From contig MTMA02000006.1 in assembly GCA_002011075.2 (NCBI GenBank), forward strand, positions 1,046,599-1,110,598: a DNA stretch of 64,000 bases, read 5' to 3'. Both the position numbers and the translations under genes were made by a program. Below are positions 1 through 9,072 of the stretch, piece by piece (the stretch's first letter is position 1; every line of letters begins with the position of its first letter). Origin of the DNA: Candidatus Scotarchaeum otlingeri. GTDB taxonomy: Archaea; Thermoproteota; Nitrososphaeria; Geothermarchaeales; JDFR-13. Under the pieces are notes generated by a model. That model was not told the DNA's origin and did no database searches. It saw only the letters and a list, made by a program, of their open reading frames with translations.

Positions 1-1750
1 CGTTCACAGAGGCCTTTAACACTTCTCTAGGGGCATCATAAATATTATTCCATCTTCCAAGATAGCATGGGTCGTGGAAAGTTATCCTCCCGATATCCGT
101 CTTCTTTATCTGGATCTTACCTTGCCTTATCAATTCGCCGAGTATTTGGCTATGGTGAATAACATCTATCTCCATGCCATACTGTGGGTACTCATACCTG
201 AATACATTGAATCCATGGGGGCAGTTGACAATTAGCTTTTTAAACCGGTATTTAGATAGATTCTCCTTATTCATAGAGACCAATTCCTTGAACATCAATT
301 CATCTCCGATTCTTCTAGCTGGCTCTCCACAGCACACCTCTTCGGGTAATATGGCTACGTTTAGACCTGCTTCAGCGAATATATTGAGGAGTGAGATGGC
401 TGTATTCTTGACATTTGGATCATAGGAGGTGTTGCAGCCCATCCAGTAGATATAGTCATACTCCCTCCCCTCTTGGGCTATCTCGACACCAGTCTCCTCA
501 CTAAGTTGCCTGACAAAATTCTCTCTATCCATAGGGTTATACGCCATAGGGTTACCGTACCTCATGAGGTTATATGAAACTTGCATAAGCTCCTGAGGGG
601 TATTTTCACCCGAGCCAAGTAGGTTCCTCCTAATATCTATAATCGTCTCGACTTGATGGATCAACATTGGACACTGATATACACATGCGCCGCATGTAAC
701 GCATGACCATATGATGTCGGGCTCTACATGCTCAGGCACAATAGGGGAGTCATACAGCTTTTTATCCATCAATACCCTATGGGTCAGCATGAGGTCCATC
801 GGGCTCAAAGGCTTTCCACTTAGGGTCGCTGGACAGTTATCTGTGCACCTAGAACATTTTATACAAGCATCATAATCCATTCTCTGCTTCCATGTTAGAT
901 CCTTTAATGTATTGGCTCCCGGTAAACCGCCGGACTCAATTACTCTGTCGATATCGGGTATGGGTTTAAATGCGCTTGGATGCTCCAGCCTACCGAAGAA
1001 TGTGTTAATCAGGCCGCCGACGAGTATGTGATACAGTTTTGTGAAGGGTATTATTGCGAAGCTGAATATGGCTAGAGCCATATGGAAGAGCCATGTAAAG
1101 CGGTATATAGCCTCGATATTCCCTATAGAAGCGAGGTATGAAGCGATGTATATCCCGATTGGGTCCCACCCATCTATCCACTCTATTCTATAGGTATAGG
1201 TCGATATCGCGTCAAGGAGGAATCCGGTTATCAAGATCACTATCAGGTCAATAATGAGGAGGTAATCGAATATTGTATCAGGTAGATATTCCGACTTGAA
1301 ACCTAGTCTTCTTATCAGGGCAAGAAATAGACCTATAATGGCTAGGGCTCCACCTATATTCATCGCCAACTTGAATACTAGGTATATATTCCCCGTTAGA
1401 AACCTATAGCCTAGAAACTTGAGTGTAATATCGGCCTCTAAAGCCCTCAATAAGGTTCCTATAAAGAGGATTATAAAGCCTATATAGATCAGGGAATGCA
1501 TAGTCCCCTCGAAAGGCTTTAATAGTACTTTACGCTGAAGTATGCCGTATTTAATGAGGTTCTTTAGCCGTATAAAGAGGTGGTCTATAACTATCTTCTG
1601 GCCTCCATACGTCCATCTCCTATAACTCCTATATAACCCGTAAAGGAAGAGTATCGCGCCTAGTAACGTGGCTATATATACCAGTATCTCGATATCCTCG
1701 ACGAGTATGAAGTGCTCTATGTATACTTCTTCACCGCCCAAGAGGATCAC
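1..1750 (-). CDS. Membrane Fe-S oxidoreductase, ETF:quinone oxidoreductase-like (NarI-like + HdrD-like), C-terminus cut by window edge
   Basis: Reading the minus strand from a GTG at 1750 gives an open frame of about 583 codons that runs off the left edge. A TAG lies directly before the GTG, so the frame cannot start further upstream. The first ~260 residues hold about five hydrophobic segments with histidines inside or next to them, as in NarI-type di-heme b subunits. Two 4Fe-4S motifs follow near residue 295 onward (CIKCSRCTDNCP and CVTCGACVYQCP). Next comes a CCG-type cysteine domain (MGCNTSYDP, EVCCGEP) and the beginning of a second one (FHDPCYLG). This layout is that of the DUF224/HdrD-like membrane oxidoreductases thought to pass electrons from ETF to menaquinone in fatty-acid oxidisers (EMO type). 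That role is inferred here from family and from the surrounding beta-oxidation genes. A respiratory HdrDE-like role is the alternative. Confidence 0.85.
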   Translation of the reverse strand, partial: MILLGGEEVYIEHFILVEDIEILVYIATLLGAILFLYGLYRSYRRWTYGGQKIVIDHLFIRLKNLIKYGILQRKVLLKPFEGTMHSLIYIGFIILFIGTLLRALEADITLKFLGYRFLTGNIYLVFKLAMNIGGALAIIGLFLALIRRLGFKSEYLPDTIFDYLLIIDLIVILITGFLLDAISTYTYRIEWIDGWDPIGIYIASYLASIGNIEAIYRFTWLFHMALAIFSFAIIPFTKLYHILVGGLINTFFGRLEHPSAFKPIPDIDRVIESGGLPGANTLKDLTWKQRMDYDACIKCSRCTDNCPATLSGKPLSPMDLMLTHRVLMDKKLYDSPIVPEHVEPDIIWSCVTCGACVYQCPMLIHQVETIIDIRRNLLGSGENTPQELMQVSYNLMRYGNPMAYNPMDRENFVRQLSEETGVEIAQEGREYDYIYWMGCNTSYDPNVKNTAISLLNIFAEAGLNVAILPEEVCCGEPARRIGDELMFKELVSMNKENLSKYRFKKLIVNCPHGFNVFRYEYPQYGMEIDVIHHSQILGELIRQGKIQIKKTDIGRITFHDPCYLGRWNNIYDAPREVLKASVN

Positions 1751-1859
1751 CTATATATCATTATTACACCAAAGAAAATATTCAAATAACATAAACAATA
1801 AGTATTTGATTAGTAGATATATTTATAACAGATTCTTATCAGCGAAACCTATAGCCATC

Positions 1860-2807
1860 TTAGATCCCGAGTAACCTGGATATATTAGAATACATAATCA
1901 TATCCTTCGCATCCTTATCTATATTTAGACTTAGAGCGTTGTGGAGTAGTCTTTCCCACGTCAATCCAAGTACAGGATAATCGGTGCCAAAGATAACCTT
2001 CTCCGGTCCAACATGCTTAATAGCACTTAGAATAAGATAAGGGTCTACCGCCGAAGTATCAAGGTATACATTAGAATATTTTTTGGCTAGCTCAACAGCT
2101 TCCCTAAAGAATATTCCGGGTCTAATAGCGCTATAAGCCCCCATATGACAAAGTATAACCTTAAGCTCAGGAAACTTCTTAATCAGCTTCTCCGCTCTAA
2201 CTGGGTTTGCATATTCACATAAATTAGGTAGTTCCCAGAACCCCGGGTCACACCCTGTATGTATGAATAATGGGAGGCCATAGGATATCATCTCCTTATA
2301 AAGAGGGAATAGCTTTTTATCAGAGGGATTTAGGAATTGGAGGGTTGGATATATCTTTATTCCTTTGACGCCACTCTTATACATACCGTTGACCCTATAT
2401 CTCAACTCCTCCTTGTCAGCGGGTAGTCTCATACTTCCGATCGCAATAATTCTATTATTTGAATGTCGGGCGATCTTAACCACCCTTTCGGTGGGGGTAA
2501 CCGCCCGCTTCAAGTGATTTGAATGTATCATTATCGCCTGGTCCTTCTTATTTAACGCCTCCAATATTAATGGAGGCATCCTTAGAGAGCCATATCCAAT
2601 CGCTTCCTCCATCCCCTTCAAAACATCCTTATAGCTAACTCTATCAAGTATCTTGGTTGCATCTACCTCTAATGCGATCATAAGAGCCCTCTCGATACCT
2701 ATAGTATCCATATCTTTAACTAGCTCCCTAGCTATCTCCCTCGGGTCTCTCTTCTCAATTCTCATAATATCTGGATCATGGATATGTGCATCTATGACAA
2801 TGCTCAT
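1860..2807 (-). CDS. Amidohydrolase-2 family metal-dependent hydrolase/decarboxylase
   Basis: This is a 315-residue TIM-barrel protein of the ACMSD/amidohydrolase-2 family. The N-terminus carries the metal-binding pair in DAHIHD. Later family motifs are a histidine in FIHTGCDPGFWE, CHMGAY, and a late aspartate in FGTDYPVLG. Members hydrolyse or decarboxylate cyclic or aromatic carboxylates, and the substrate cannot be read from the sequence. The ATG at 2807 directly follows DNA shared with the divergent crotonase gene, so the two genes probably have back-to-back promoters. Its 3' end lies about 110 bp from the start of the membrane oxidoreductase gene on the same strand, so co-transcription is possible. 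Confidence 0.85.
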   Translation of the reverse strand: MSIVIDAHIHDPDIMRIEKRDPREIARELVKDMDTIGIERALMIALEVDATKILDRVSYKDVLKGMEEAIGYGSLRMPPLILEALNKKDQAIMIHSNHLKRAVTPTERVVKIARHSNNRIIAIGSMRLPADKEELRYRVNGMYKSGVKGIKIYPTLQFLNPSDKKLFPLYKEMISYGLPLFIHTGCDPGFWELPNLCEYANPVRAEKLIKKFPELKVILCHMGAYSAIRPGIFFREAVELAKKYSNVYLDTSAVDPYLILSAIKHVGPEKVIFGTDYPVLGLTWERLLHNALSLNIDKDAKDMIMYSNISRLLGI

Positions 2808-2858
2808 TACTAATCATAAATATCGATGGAGGGGGAGGATAATTAATCATTTAACGGG

Positions 2859-2865
2859 TTTATAT
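2859..2865 (+). promoter_or_regulatory. TATA box of a probably leaderless crotonase transcript
   Basis: TTTATAT is centred about 28 bases before the ATG at 2890. This is the usual archaeal distance from TATA box to transcription start, so the mRNA would begin at or very near the start codon. No GGTG-type ribosome binding site lies between the two. The inference supports 2890 over the longer upstream frame as the real start. Confidence 0.5.
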
Positions 2866-2889
2866 GAAGCAGGGATTCATAATTATTCT

Positions 2890-3642
2890 ATGATGACCCA
2901 AGAAAAAGTTATCTATAAAGTGGATGGCGAGATTGCATGGATAACGCTGAATAGACCGGAGAAGTTGAATGCATTAAATAGGGAGGTCTGGAGGCTAATG
3001 GCAAAATATCTAAATGAAGCTGAGTCGGACGAGAATGTGAAGGTTGTAATAATGACTGGTGAGGGGAGAGCCTTTAGTGCAGGTGATGATATTAGAGATA
3101 TGTTATCACTCGAGACGGAGGAAGATTCAAAGGAGTTCTTCGAGGAATATGTCGCTAAGGCTGTTGAGGCTTTCCTTAATCTATCTAAACCCTTGATAGG
3201 GGCGGTTAATGGCCTTGCCTATGGGGGAGGGACAGAGATACTTCTTCTGATGGACTATGTAGTTGCGTCTAAGAACTCGGTATTCGCGGCTCCCGAAATC
3301 AAGCTGGGTCTATTACCCCCATTGATACTAACCCTTGGTCCATTCATCCTAGGCTTTAGGAGGGCATTAAATATGGGGTTATTTGGGGATGAGATAGATG
3401 CCGAGAAAGCCTTGGAGTATGGACTTATCGATGAAATAGTCGATGATGATAAGCTATATAAGAGAGCTCTTGAGGTAGCGAAGATACTATCTACCTACCC
3501 CCTCGAGACACTTAGGGAAGCCAAGAAACTTATCAACCACTGCCGCATGATATTCATGAATAGAGAGGCTCTATATGCACTGGAGAAGCTGGTTCTTAGG
3601 AAGGATTCCAAGCTACTGATGAAATTTGTTATAGAAAAATGA
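2890..3642 (+). CDS. Enoyl-CoA hydratase/isomerase (crotonase) family protein
   Basis: The protein has 250 residues from the ATG at 2890. The open frame extends back to 2653, but that part overlaps the divergent amidohydrolase and has no crotonase similarity. Crotonase landmarks are ITLNRPEKLNALN, the oxyanion-hole segment GRAFSAGDDIRDM, and the NGLAYGGGTEILL segment with the first catalytic-position glutamate. The second glutamate is kept in APEIKLGLLPP, but the usual PGAGGTQ loop after it is replaced by PPLILTLG, unlike the crotonase domain of the fused protein at 11028. It may therefore act on a different acyl-CoA or as an isomerase. It is alone on its strand and converges on etfA with a 9-bp gap. 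Confidence 0.88.
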   Translation: MMTQEKVIYKVDGEIAWITLNRPEKLNALNREVWRLMAKYLNEAESDENVKVVIMTGEGRAFSAGDDIRDMLSLETEEDSKEFFEEYVAKAVEAFLNLSKPLIGAVNGLAYGGGTEILLLMDYVVASKNSVFAAPEIKLGLLPPLILTLGPFILGFRRALNMGLFGDEIDAEKALEYGLIDEIVDDDKLYKRALEVAKILSTYPLETLREAKKLINHCRMIFMNREALYALEKLVLRKDSKLLMKFVIEK

Positions 3643-3651
3643 TTTTTGGGG

Positions 3652-4596
3652 TTACTTACCGAGCTTCTCCCTCAATTTTTCTATGAATACAGGTAGGAAC
3701 TGATATAGATCTGCAATTATTCCATAATCAGAGTACTGGAAGATCGGTGCATTCTTATCCTTATTAACTACCACGATAACCTTTGAATCCATAGCCGCCA
3801 TTATATGCTGGGGAGCACCGGAAATCCCTATAGCGAAATAGAGTTTCCCACGTATTTTCTTTCCAGATATCCCTATCCACCTATCCTCTCCAAGCCAGTT
3901 ATAGTCTGCCGCTATAGGCCTTGTACAACCCACTTCCCCACCCATAATCTCGGCGATATTAAACGCTAGGTCCAGATCATCCTTATTCTTGAATCCTCTC
4001 CCTACTCCAACCACTATCTCAGCAGCCTCTATATCTACCGCTCCCTTCTCTTTAGGCTTTACATCGATGAGTTTATAACCATCCTCCTCTGGAAGGCTTA
4101 ACTTCTCAATAGATGGAGTGGTATCAACGGCTTTTGGCTTAAACTTTTTCGCTGGTACAGTAGCAAGGATAGGGGTAGTGAACCTATAGACCGCAAGGGC
4201 CCTTCCACCCATAATTGGCTTCTCTAAATGTACATCTCCATCTAAGCCTATAACTCCAGCGACCTCAGTAATCATGGGAAGCTCATTCTTGGCCGCCAAC
4301 CTCGCCAGTATCTCGGTTGAATTTTTGGTTGTAGGGCCCAATACAATATCAGGCTTGTGTTCACTGTATAGGTTACTCAGTACATCAGATATGGCCTTTG
4401 TAGTCCCCTTATCGACGATATAAATCTTTTCTAGACCCTTAACTCCTTCTTTAGAGACCTCCTCCTCTGATGATAATGATAAAGCATATACATCGAAATC
4501 CTGATTTAATTCCTCAGATAATACGTGGAGAAAACCTATGGCATCGGTGATTTCAGACGCCTTCTCACTATAGATCAACGCCTTCATCCCATTCAC
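3652..4596 (-). CDS. etfA: Electron transfer flavoprotein alpha subunit, first ETF
   Basis: This is a 314-residue EtfA. The C-terminal FAD-binding domain is clear: EIVVGVGRGFKNKDDL, GCTRPIAADYNWL, AIGISGAPQH and the ending NKDKNAPIFQYSDYGIIAD. It receives electrons from acyl-CoA dehydrogenases together with EtfB. The frame starts at a GTG at 4596 that overlaps the etfB stop by four bases. An in-frame ATG three codons later, at 4587, is equally well placed behind GGGGTGA. It is the last gene of the run SCP2-acyl-CoA synthetase-etfB-etfA and stops 9 bp from the convergent crotonase gene. Confidence 0.95.
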   Translation of the reverse strand: MNGMKALIYSEKASEITDAIGFLHVLSEELNQDFDVYALSLSSEEEVSKEGVKGLEKIYIVDKGTTKAISDVLSNLYSEHKPDIVLGPTTKNSTEILARLAAKNELPMITEVAGVIGLDGDVHLEKPIMGGRALAVYRFTTPILATVPAKKFKPKAVDTTPSIEKLSLPEEDGYKLIDVKPKEKGAVDIEAAEIVVGVGRGFKNKDDLDLAFNIAEIMGGEVGCTRPIAADYNWLGEDRWIGISGKKIRGKLYFAIGISGAPQHIMAAMDSKVIVVVNKDKNAPIFQYSDYGIIADLYQFLPVFIEKLREKLGK

Positions 4597-5399
4597 CCCT
4601 TCACGACACCCTCCTCCATAAGCTTCTCAATCAGTTTTTCAGCGATATCTTCGAGCTTATCTCCTTCTAAGACGATATTCTTCCTTGATACGGTGACTAA
4701 CTTTACTTCTGCCATGTCAAGCTTCCTCACAATAGAGGGTATACCGAGGTCGCTCAGCTTATATTTATTGAGGGGTTTTGCAAAGGACCTCCTTATCTGG
4801 AGTAGAGTAGGTAATCTAGGCTGATTGATCTCCCCAGTTACACTTATAACCACAGGGGTTTTAGACTCTATAGTTTCAAGGCTGTCCTCGAGGTCTCTAG
4901 TGGCCCTTACAACACCATCAGCCACCTCTATCTTCCTTACATACGTAATTACTGAGGCACCTATCTTCTCGGCTATACGTGCGGGTAACTGGCTCGATAA
5001 CATATCCATCGAAGCTTCTCCCGTCAATACGATGTCAAATGGACCGTGTTCATCGAGGAGTTTAGCCAAGACCTGGGCTGTGATACCTACTTCTCCTGGT
5101 AAGAGGGATTCATCGCTCACCAAGTGGGCTTCATCAGCCCCCATCGCTAACGCTTCTCTCAATACATTCTCGGCATCCTTCTCCTTTCTAGCTATCGGCC
5201 CCCAAGTCAATAATGAGAAGGCTACGACTTTACCTCCATGGGCCTCCTTGATCTTTACAGCCTCCTCTACAGCGTTTCTATCATATTCGCTTATGGCCAG
5301 GGGCGTATCCTCTATAAGTAGTCTGCCGCTGCTATCTACCCTCAACATATTGGTATCTAGGGAAGCCTTAACCAACACGGCTATATTCATGTTCCCCAC
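4593..5399 (-). CDS. etfB: Electron transfer flavoprotein beta subunit, first ETF
   Basis: The 268-residue EtfB has the usual start NIAVLVKASLDT, the SEYDRNAVEEAVKIKE segment, GEASMDMLSSQLPARIAE and the ending in a short helical recognition region. The segment around MLSSQLP lacks the D-x-x-T-A-x-(I/V)-G pattern seen in the second EtfB at 14317. I infer that this is a plain electron-carrying ETF rather than an electron-bifurcating one. An ATG three codons in, at 5390, is an alternative start. It overlaps etfA by 4 bp and follows the acyl-CoA synthetase gene by 9 bp, so translational coupling is likely. Confidence 0.94.
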   Translation of the reverse strand: MGNMNIAVLVKASLDTNMLRVDSSGRLLIEDTPLAISEYDRNAVEEAVKIKEAHGGKVVAFSLLTWGPIARKEKDAENVLREALAMGADEAHLVSDESLLPGEVGITAQVLAKLLDEHGPFDIVLTGEASMDMLSSQLPARIAEKIGASVITYVRKIEVADGVVRATRDLEDSLETIESKTPVVISVTGEINQPRLPTLLQIRRSFAKPLNKYKLSDLGIPSIVRKLDMAEVKLVTVSRKNIVLEGDKLEDIAEKLIEKLMEEGVVKG

Positions 5400-5408
5400 C
5401 TCTATCTT

Positions 5409-7160
5409 CTATTGCTTCATCTTCTCCAATTCTTCCTCTTTAAGAACTCTCTTCAATATCTTTCCAACGGTACTCTTAGGGAGCGAGTCCCTAAATTCAA
5501 TTATTTTCGGAACCTTATAAGGCGCTAAATTATCTTTTAAATACTTGACTATATCATCCTCAGAGACCTTACCCTTATACTCCTCTTTCAACACGAGATA
5601 AGCCTTGATAGTCTCCCCGGTCTTGGGATCAGGTATACCTATGACCGCTGCATCGGCGACAGCCTCATGTTTATATAGAACCTCCTCTATTTCACGGGGA
5701 TAAACGCTGTACCCCTTATATTTAATCATATCCTTCTTACGCTCAACAATATAGAAGTATCCCTCTTCATCCATATAGGCCATGTCCCCTGTTCTAAACC
5801 ATCTATACCCAAATTTCTCGAAGAAGACAGCCTTATTCTCTTCAGGGCGGTTATAATATCCAAGCATAACCTGTGGACCCGAAATAACCAGTTCACCTAC
5901 CTCACCCGGAGGTAGGAAGACGGGCTTATCTGGGTCTGCTATCCCTGCGAGGGTATTAGGCATCGGGAGACCTATACTTCCAAACTTGAATTTTCCGAAT
6001 ATTGGATTGGCATGGGTAACTGGGCTTGTCTCTGTTAATCCATAGCCCTCCCTTATCCTCCCCTTAGTAATTTCCTCGAACTTCTCTGCAACTGCAACAG
6101 GGAGAGGACCTGCTCCACTTATACATGACGCTATACTCGTCAAATCATACTTATTCAGGTCCGGATAGTTAATCAACATAGAGTAGATCGTGGGAACTCC
6201 ATGGAATACATCCGCCTTATACTTCTGTATCGATTCAAGGATCTCCTTAAGATCAAACCTGGGTATCACTATAATGGTTGCCGCTCTAAATATCGCTGAA
6301 TGCAGAATTGTGGTCTGTCCATATATATGATACCAGGGTAGAAGCCCTATATACTTCTCTTCACCCTTCAGCCCCCTTCTATACCAGGCATCTATCTGAT
6401 ACACATTAGAGACGATATTGTAGTGGGTTAACATAGCTCCTTTAGGCAGCCCCGTAGTCCCCCCTGTATACATCAATGCAACTATATCCTCTTTTGGATT
6501 AACATCTACCCTCGGCGCATCGGCCGGATACTTAGTTATAAAGTCCTTGAAGCTATAGAACTTCTTGTTATCAATAGCCACCTTAACCTTCTTCTTAAAC
6601 GTCTTATAGAGAAAAGCCTTTATACCCGGTAGGTAATCCTCTATCCCCGTATATATTACAGCATCGACATCGGCTATATTCAATGCTTCCTCAACATTTT
6701 CTTTAAAGATATCTACAGTCAATAGATACTTAGCGCCGCTATCCTTAATTTGATGCGCCAATTCACGTGCTGTATAGAGGGGATTTACAGGGGATACAAT
6801 TACACCGGTCTTTATAGCGCCATAATACCCGATCGCGAACTGTGGGCAGTTCGGTAGATATATAGCCATAATATCTCCTTTCTCTACGTCCAATACATCT
6901 TTAATGGCCCTCCCAAACCTCTCGGAAGCCTCATAGAGCTCGTGGAATGTGACCTTCTTACCTAGAAATATCATCGATATATTATTGGGGTATTTCTCAG
7001 CGGCATCGTCAAGGATTTTATAGAGAGGGATCTCTGGAATATCGATCTCATGAGGAACCCCTTCATCATAATTCTTGAGCCATGGTTTAGAGATGATGTA
7101 TTTCTCGAATATCTCTTTCTCCTTCTTGCTAGAAATAGCTTTTTTTCTTTTCTTACTCAT
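5409..7160 (-). CDS. fadD: Long-chain acyl-CoA synthetase (AMP-forming)
   Basis: A 583-residue ANL-superfamily ligase. The ATP-binding P-loop is YTGGTTGLPKG at residues 231-241. Further motifs are LPWYHIYGQ, the adenine motif EGYGLTETSP, the hinge region WFRTGDMAYMDEEGYFYIVERKKDMIKYKG, and a C-terminal catalytic lysine in LPKSTVGKILKR. Length and motifs fit medium- or long-chain fatty acid activation, R-COOH + ATP + CoA to acyl-CoA. A lysine-rich N-terminus (MSKKRKKAISSKKEK) precedes the domain. Acid chain length cannot be read from the sequence. It sits in a minus-strand operon between SCP2 and etfBA, which supports a role in feeding beta-oxidation. Confidence 0.92.
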   Translation of the reverse strand: MSKKRKKAISSKKEKEIFEKYIISKPWLKNYDEGVPHEIDIPEIPLYKILDDAAEKYPNNISMIFLGKKVTFHELYEASERFGRAIKDVLDVEKGDIMAIYLPNCPQFAIGYYGAIKTGVIVSPVNPLYTARELAHQIKDSGAKYLLTVDIFKENVEEALNIADVDAVIYTGIEDYLPGIKAFLYKTFKKKVKVAIDNKKFYSFKDFITKYPADAPRVDVNPKEDIVALMYTGGTTGLPKGAMLTHYNIVSNVYQIDAWYRRGLKGEEKYIGLLPWYHIYGQTTILHSAIFRAATIIVIPRFDLKEILESIQKYKADVFHGVPTIYSMLINYPDLNKYDLTSIASCISGAGPLPVAVAEKFEEITKGRIREGYGLTETSPVTHANPIFGKFKFGSIGLPMPNTLAGIADPDKPVFLPPGEVGELVISGPQVMLGYYNRPEENKAVFFEKFGYRWFRTGDMAYMDEEGYFYIVERKKDMIKYKGYSVYPREIEEVLYKHEAVADAAVIGIPDPKTGETIKAYLVLKEEYKGKVSEDDIVKYLKDNLAPYKVPKIIEFRDSLPKSTVGKILKRVLKEEELEKMKQ

Positions 7161-7213
7161 ATCAGATCACTCATAAAAAAATGGAAGGGTCTACATTTAT
7201 CTCTTATAATAGC

Positions 7214-7552
7214 CTACTCTTTAGCGGCCTCAAGCATCCGCCTTAAATTAGCTGTCTCAAGAACATTTCCAGTTATCTTCATCATACCCCTCATAAATGC
7301 AGCCATAGCATCAAGTTCGCCCTTCAAAATCCTATCGAGCACTGACTTCTCCATAACTAATGTGGCTGTTGGCGACGAGTGTTTACCCCCTTCTATCTTC
7401 ATCTCCCCTGCTGAGAACTCTATATAAAACGGTTCTCCATCAGGAATATCGAATTGGAAGACCTTTGTCCAACCCGCCATCTCACTACCCATCTTTGGCT
7501 TTGCCTTCTCGTAAATCCCCTGAAGTAACGCTCTAACCTCTTCGATCATCAT
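7214..7552 (-). CDS. SCP2 sterol-binding domain protein (acyl-CoA/lipid carrier)
   Basis: The 112-residue protein is a single SCP2 domain, with the family-typical core KVFQFDIPDGEPFYIEFSAG, the metastable strand segment SPTATLVMEKSVLDRILKGE and the ending AAFMRGMMKITGNVLETANL. SCP2 proteins bind fatty acyl-CoAs or other lipids in a hydrophobic tunnel. It is the first gene of the minus-strand operon with acyl-CoA synthetase and EtfBA. I therefore infer that it presents or buffers acyl-CoA substrate. No signal peptide is seen. Confidence 0.9.
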   Translation of the reverse strand: MMIEEVRALLQGIYEKAKPKMGSEMAGWTKVFQFDIPDGEPFYIEFSAGEMKIEGGKHSSPTATLVMEKSVLDRILKGELDAMAAFMRGMMKITGNVLETANLRRMLEAAKE

Positions 7553-7874
7553 ATATCACAATAATATCTATTGACTTATTCGAAAATAATAGTGCTATAA
7601 ATATAAAATATATTATTTGAAGAATTAGAAAATATTATAATTACGCCATATATATAATAACGGGAAATAGTTGAAGTAATACAGCGCCAGATATAATCAG
7701 GAATTCCTCAAATACCCCGATGATACTCCGTAGTTTAATATATCAATCATAGGATATGGGTATACAAAGCTATTAACTGGGAAAGCAAGTGGCATATATT
7801 ATTTGTATTTCAATATAATAACTCATCTTTATTTTGTAAGTCGCTAATAGAATATTTTGTATGGGGTGTGAATA
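7553..7874. promoter_or_regulatory. AT-rich divergent intergenic region between SCP2 operon and thiolase
   Basis: This 322-bp stretch separates the leftward SCP2-synthetase-ETF operon from the rightward thiolase-DUF35 pair. It contains no convincing coding frame. It is very AT-rich, with several TATA-like runs (for example 7592-7614 and 7659-7669). A GGGGTG ribosome-binding site lies just before the thiolase ATG at 7875. It must hold both promoters. I could not identify an operator palindrome with confidence. Confidence 0.55.
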
Positions 7875-9059
7875 ATGGGTAGAAAAGTCGCCATTGTAGG
7901 CGTTGGACAATCGAAATTCGGTTCTAGAAACGATGTCAATATGGCTGAGTTAACATGGGAATCCATAAAAGAAGCCTTAAACGATGCTGGAGTAGACCAG
8001 AAAGATATCGACTATTTTGTTACAAGCAATGCAGGGGGGTGGAGTAGTGAACCTCTACCAGCCGTAATCATAGCCGAATATGCGGGGCTGAATCCGAAGG
8101 GAACCGCTAAAGTCGAAGCTGCATGTGCCTCTGGAAGCGCCGCAGTAAAGCTGGCTCATGATATGGTTGCATCAGGACAAGCTGATATAGCCATGGCTGT
8201 GGGAGTCGAGAAGATGAATGAATCTCCAACCCCGACAATTGTAGAGTTTATAGGTAGAGCAGGTAATTATTTCTGGGAGTTCCAGAACTTCGGTCTTACC
8301 TTCCCAGGCTACTATGCACTATATGCAACTGCATATATGGATAAATATGGTGCTACCGAGGAAGATCTAGCTCTTGTAGCGGTTAAGAACCACTACTATG
8401 GTGCCCGTAACCCCAAAGCACAGTTTAGGAAAGAGATCAATGTAGAGAAGATTATGGGGTCAAGATATATAGCTTGGCCGCTAAAGCTATTCGACTGTTC
8501 ACCGATAACCGATGGTTCTGCCACCGTCATATTAGCAGCGGAAGAGTTAGCCAAGAAATTGACCGACACACCTGTATGGATAGCCGGTATAGGAGCCGCT
8601 AGTGGAACCTCGAATCTAAGCAAAAGAAAAGGTTTTACGAGTCTAGAGGCAGCGGTGGCCGCTGCGAATCAGGCTTATAAAGTCGCTAAGATAGATCCCG
8701 AAGCGCCTATCAAATATTTTGATGTGGCTGAGGTTCATGACTGCTTCACTATTGCTGAGATATTGGCTTACGAAGATCTAGGGTTCGCTAAGAGGGGTGA
8801 GGCTGTTGAATGGGTAAGGAATCAAGAAACTTATATCGGTGGGAAGATACCTGTAAACCTAAGTGGAGGATTAAAGGCTAAGGGACACCCGATTGGAGCT
8901 ACTGGAGAAGCTATGATCGGTGATTTAGCGAAGCAATTGAGGCAGGAGGTTGAGAAGGAGAGGCAGGCTCCGATTAAGAAGGGAATGGCTCTTGCACATA
9001 ACATCGGTGGTACAGGGCATTATGCCTATGTCACTATATTATCCCTTGATAAGGTTTAG
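7875..9059 (+). CDS. Archaeal SCPx-type thiolase (acetyl-CoA C-acyltransferase)
   Basis: The 394-residue thiolase has its nucleophilic cysteine at C84 in VEAACASGSAAV, an EVHDCFTIAEI segment and the histidine loop GGLKAKGHPIGATG. The C-terminal bacterial-type CxG cysteine motif is not seen. The ending has HNIGGTGHYAYV instead, as in SCPx/archaeal thiolases. It should interconvert acetoacetyl-CoA (or a longer 3-ketoacyl-CoA) and acetyl-CoA. Thirteen bases downstream lies a DUF35 gene, the usual partner. In methanogens such a pair works in a complex with HMG-CoA synthase, which is absent here. The surrounding acyl-CoA genes favour a degradative role. Confidence 0.93.
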   Translation: MGRKVAIVGVGQSKFGSRNDVNMAELTWESIKEALNDAGVDQKDIDYFVTSNAGGWSSEPLPAVIIAEYAGLNPKGTAKVEAACASGSAAVKLAHDMVASGQADIAMAVGVEKMNESPTPTIVEFIGRAGNYFWEFQNFGLTFPGYYALYATAYMDKYGATEEDLALVAVKNHYYGARNPKAQFRKEINVEKIMGSRYIAWPLKLFDCSPITDGSATVILAAEELAKKLTDTPVWIAGIGAASGTSNLSKRKGFTSLEAAVAAANQAYKVAKIDPEAPIKYFDVAEVHDCFTIAEILAYEDLGFAKRGEAVEWVRNQETYIGGKIPVNLSGGLKAKGHPIGATGEAMIGDLAKQLRQEVEKERQAPIKKGMALAHNIGGTGHYAYVTILSLDKV

Positions 9060-9072
9060 GAGGTGATGTCTT

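Noticed and set aside
2653-2889. N-terminal extension of the crotonase frame
   Set aside because: It overlaps the divergent amidohydrolase gene, is low-complexity hydrophobic, and has no crotonase similarity. A TATA box at -28 supports the ATG at 2890.
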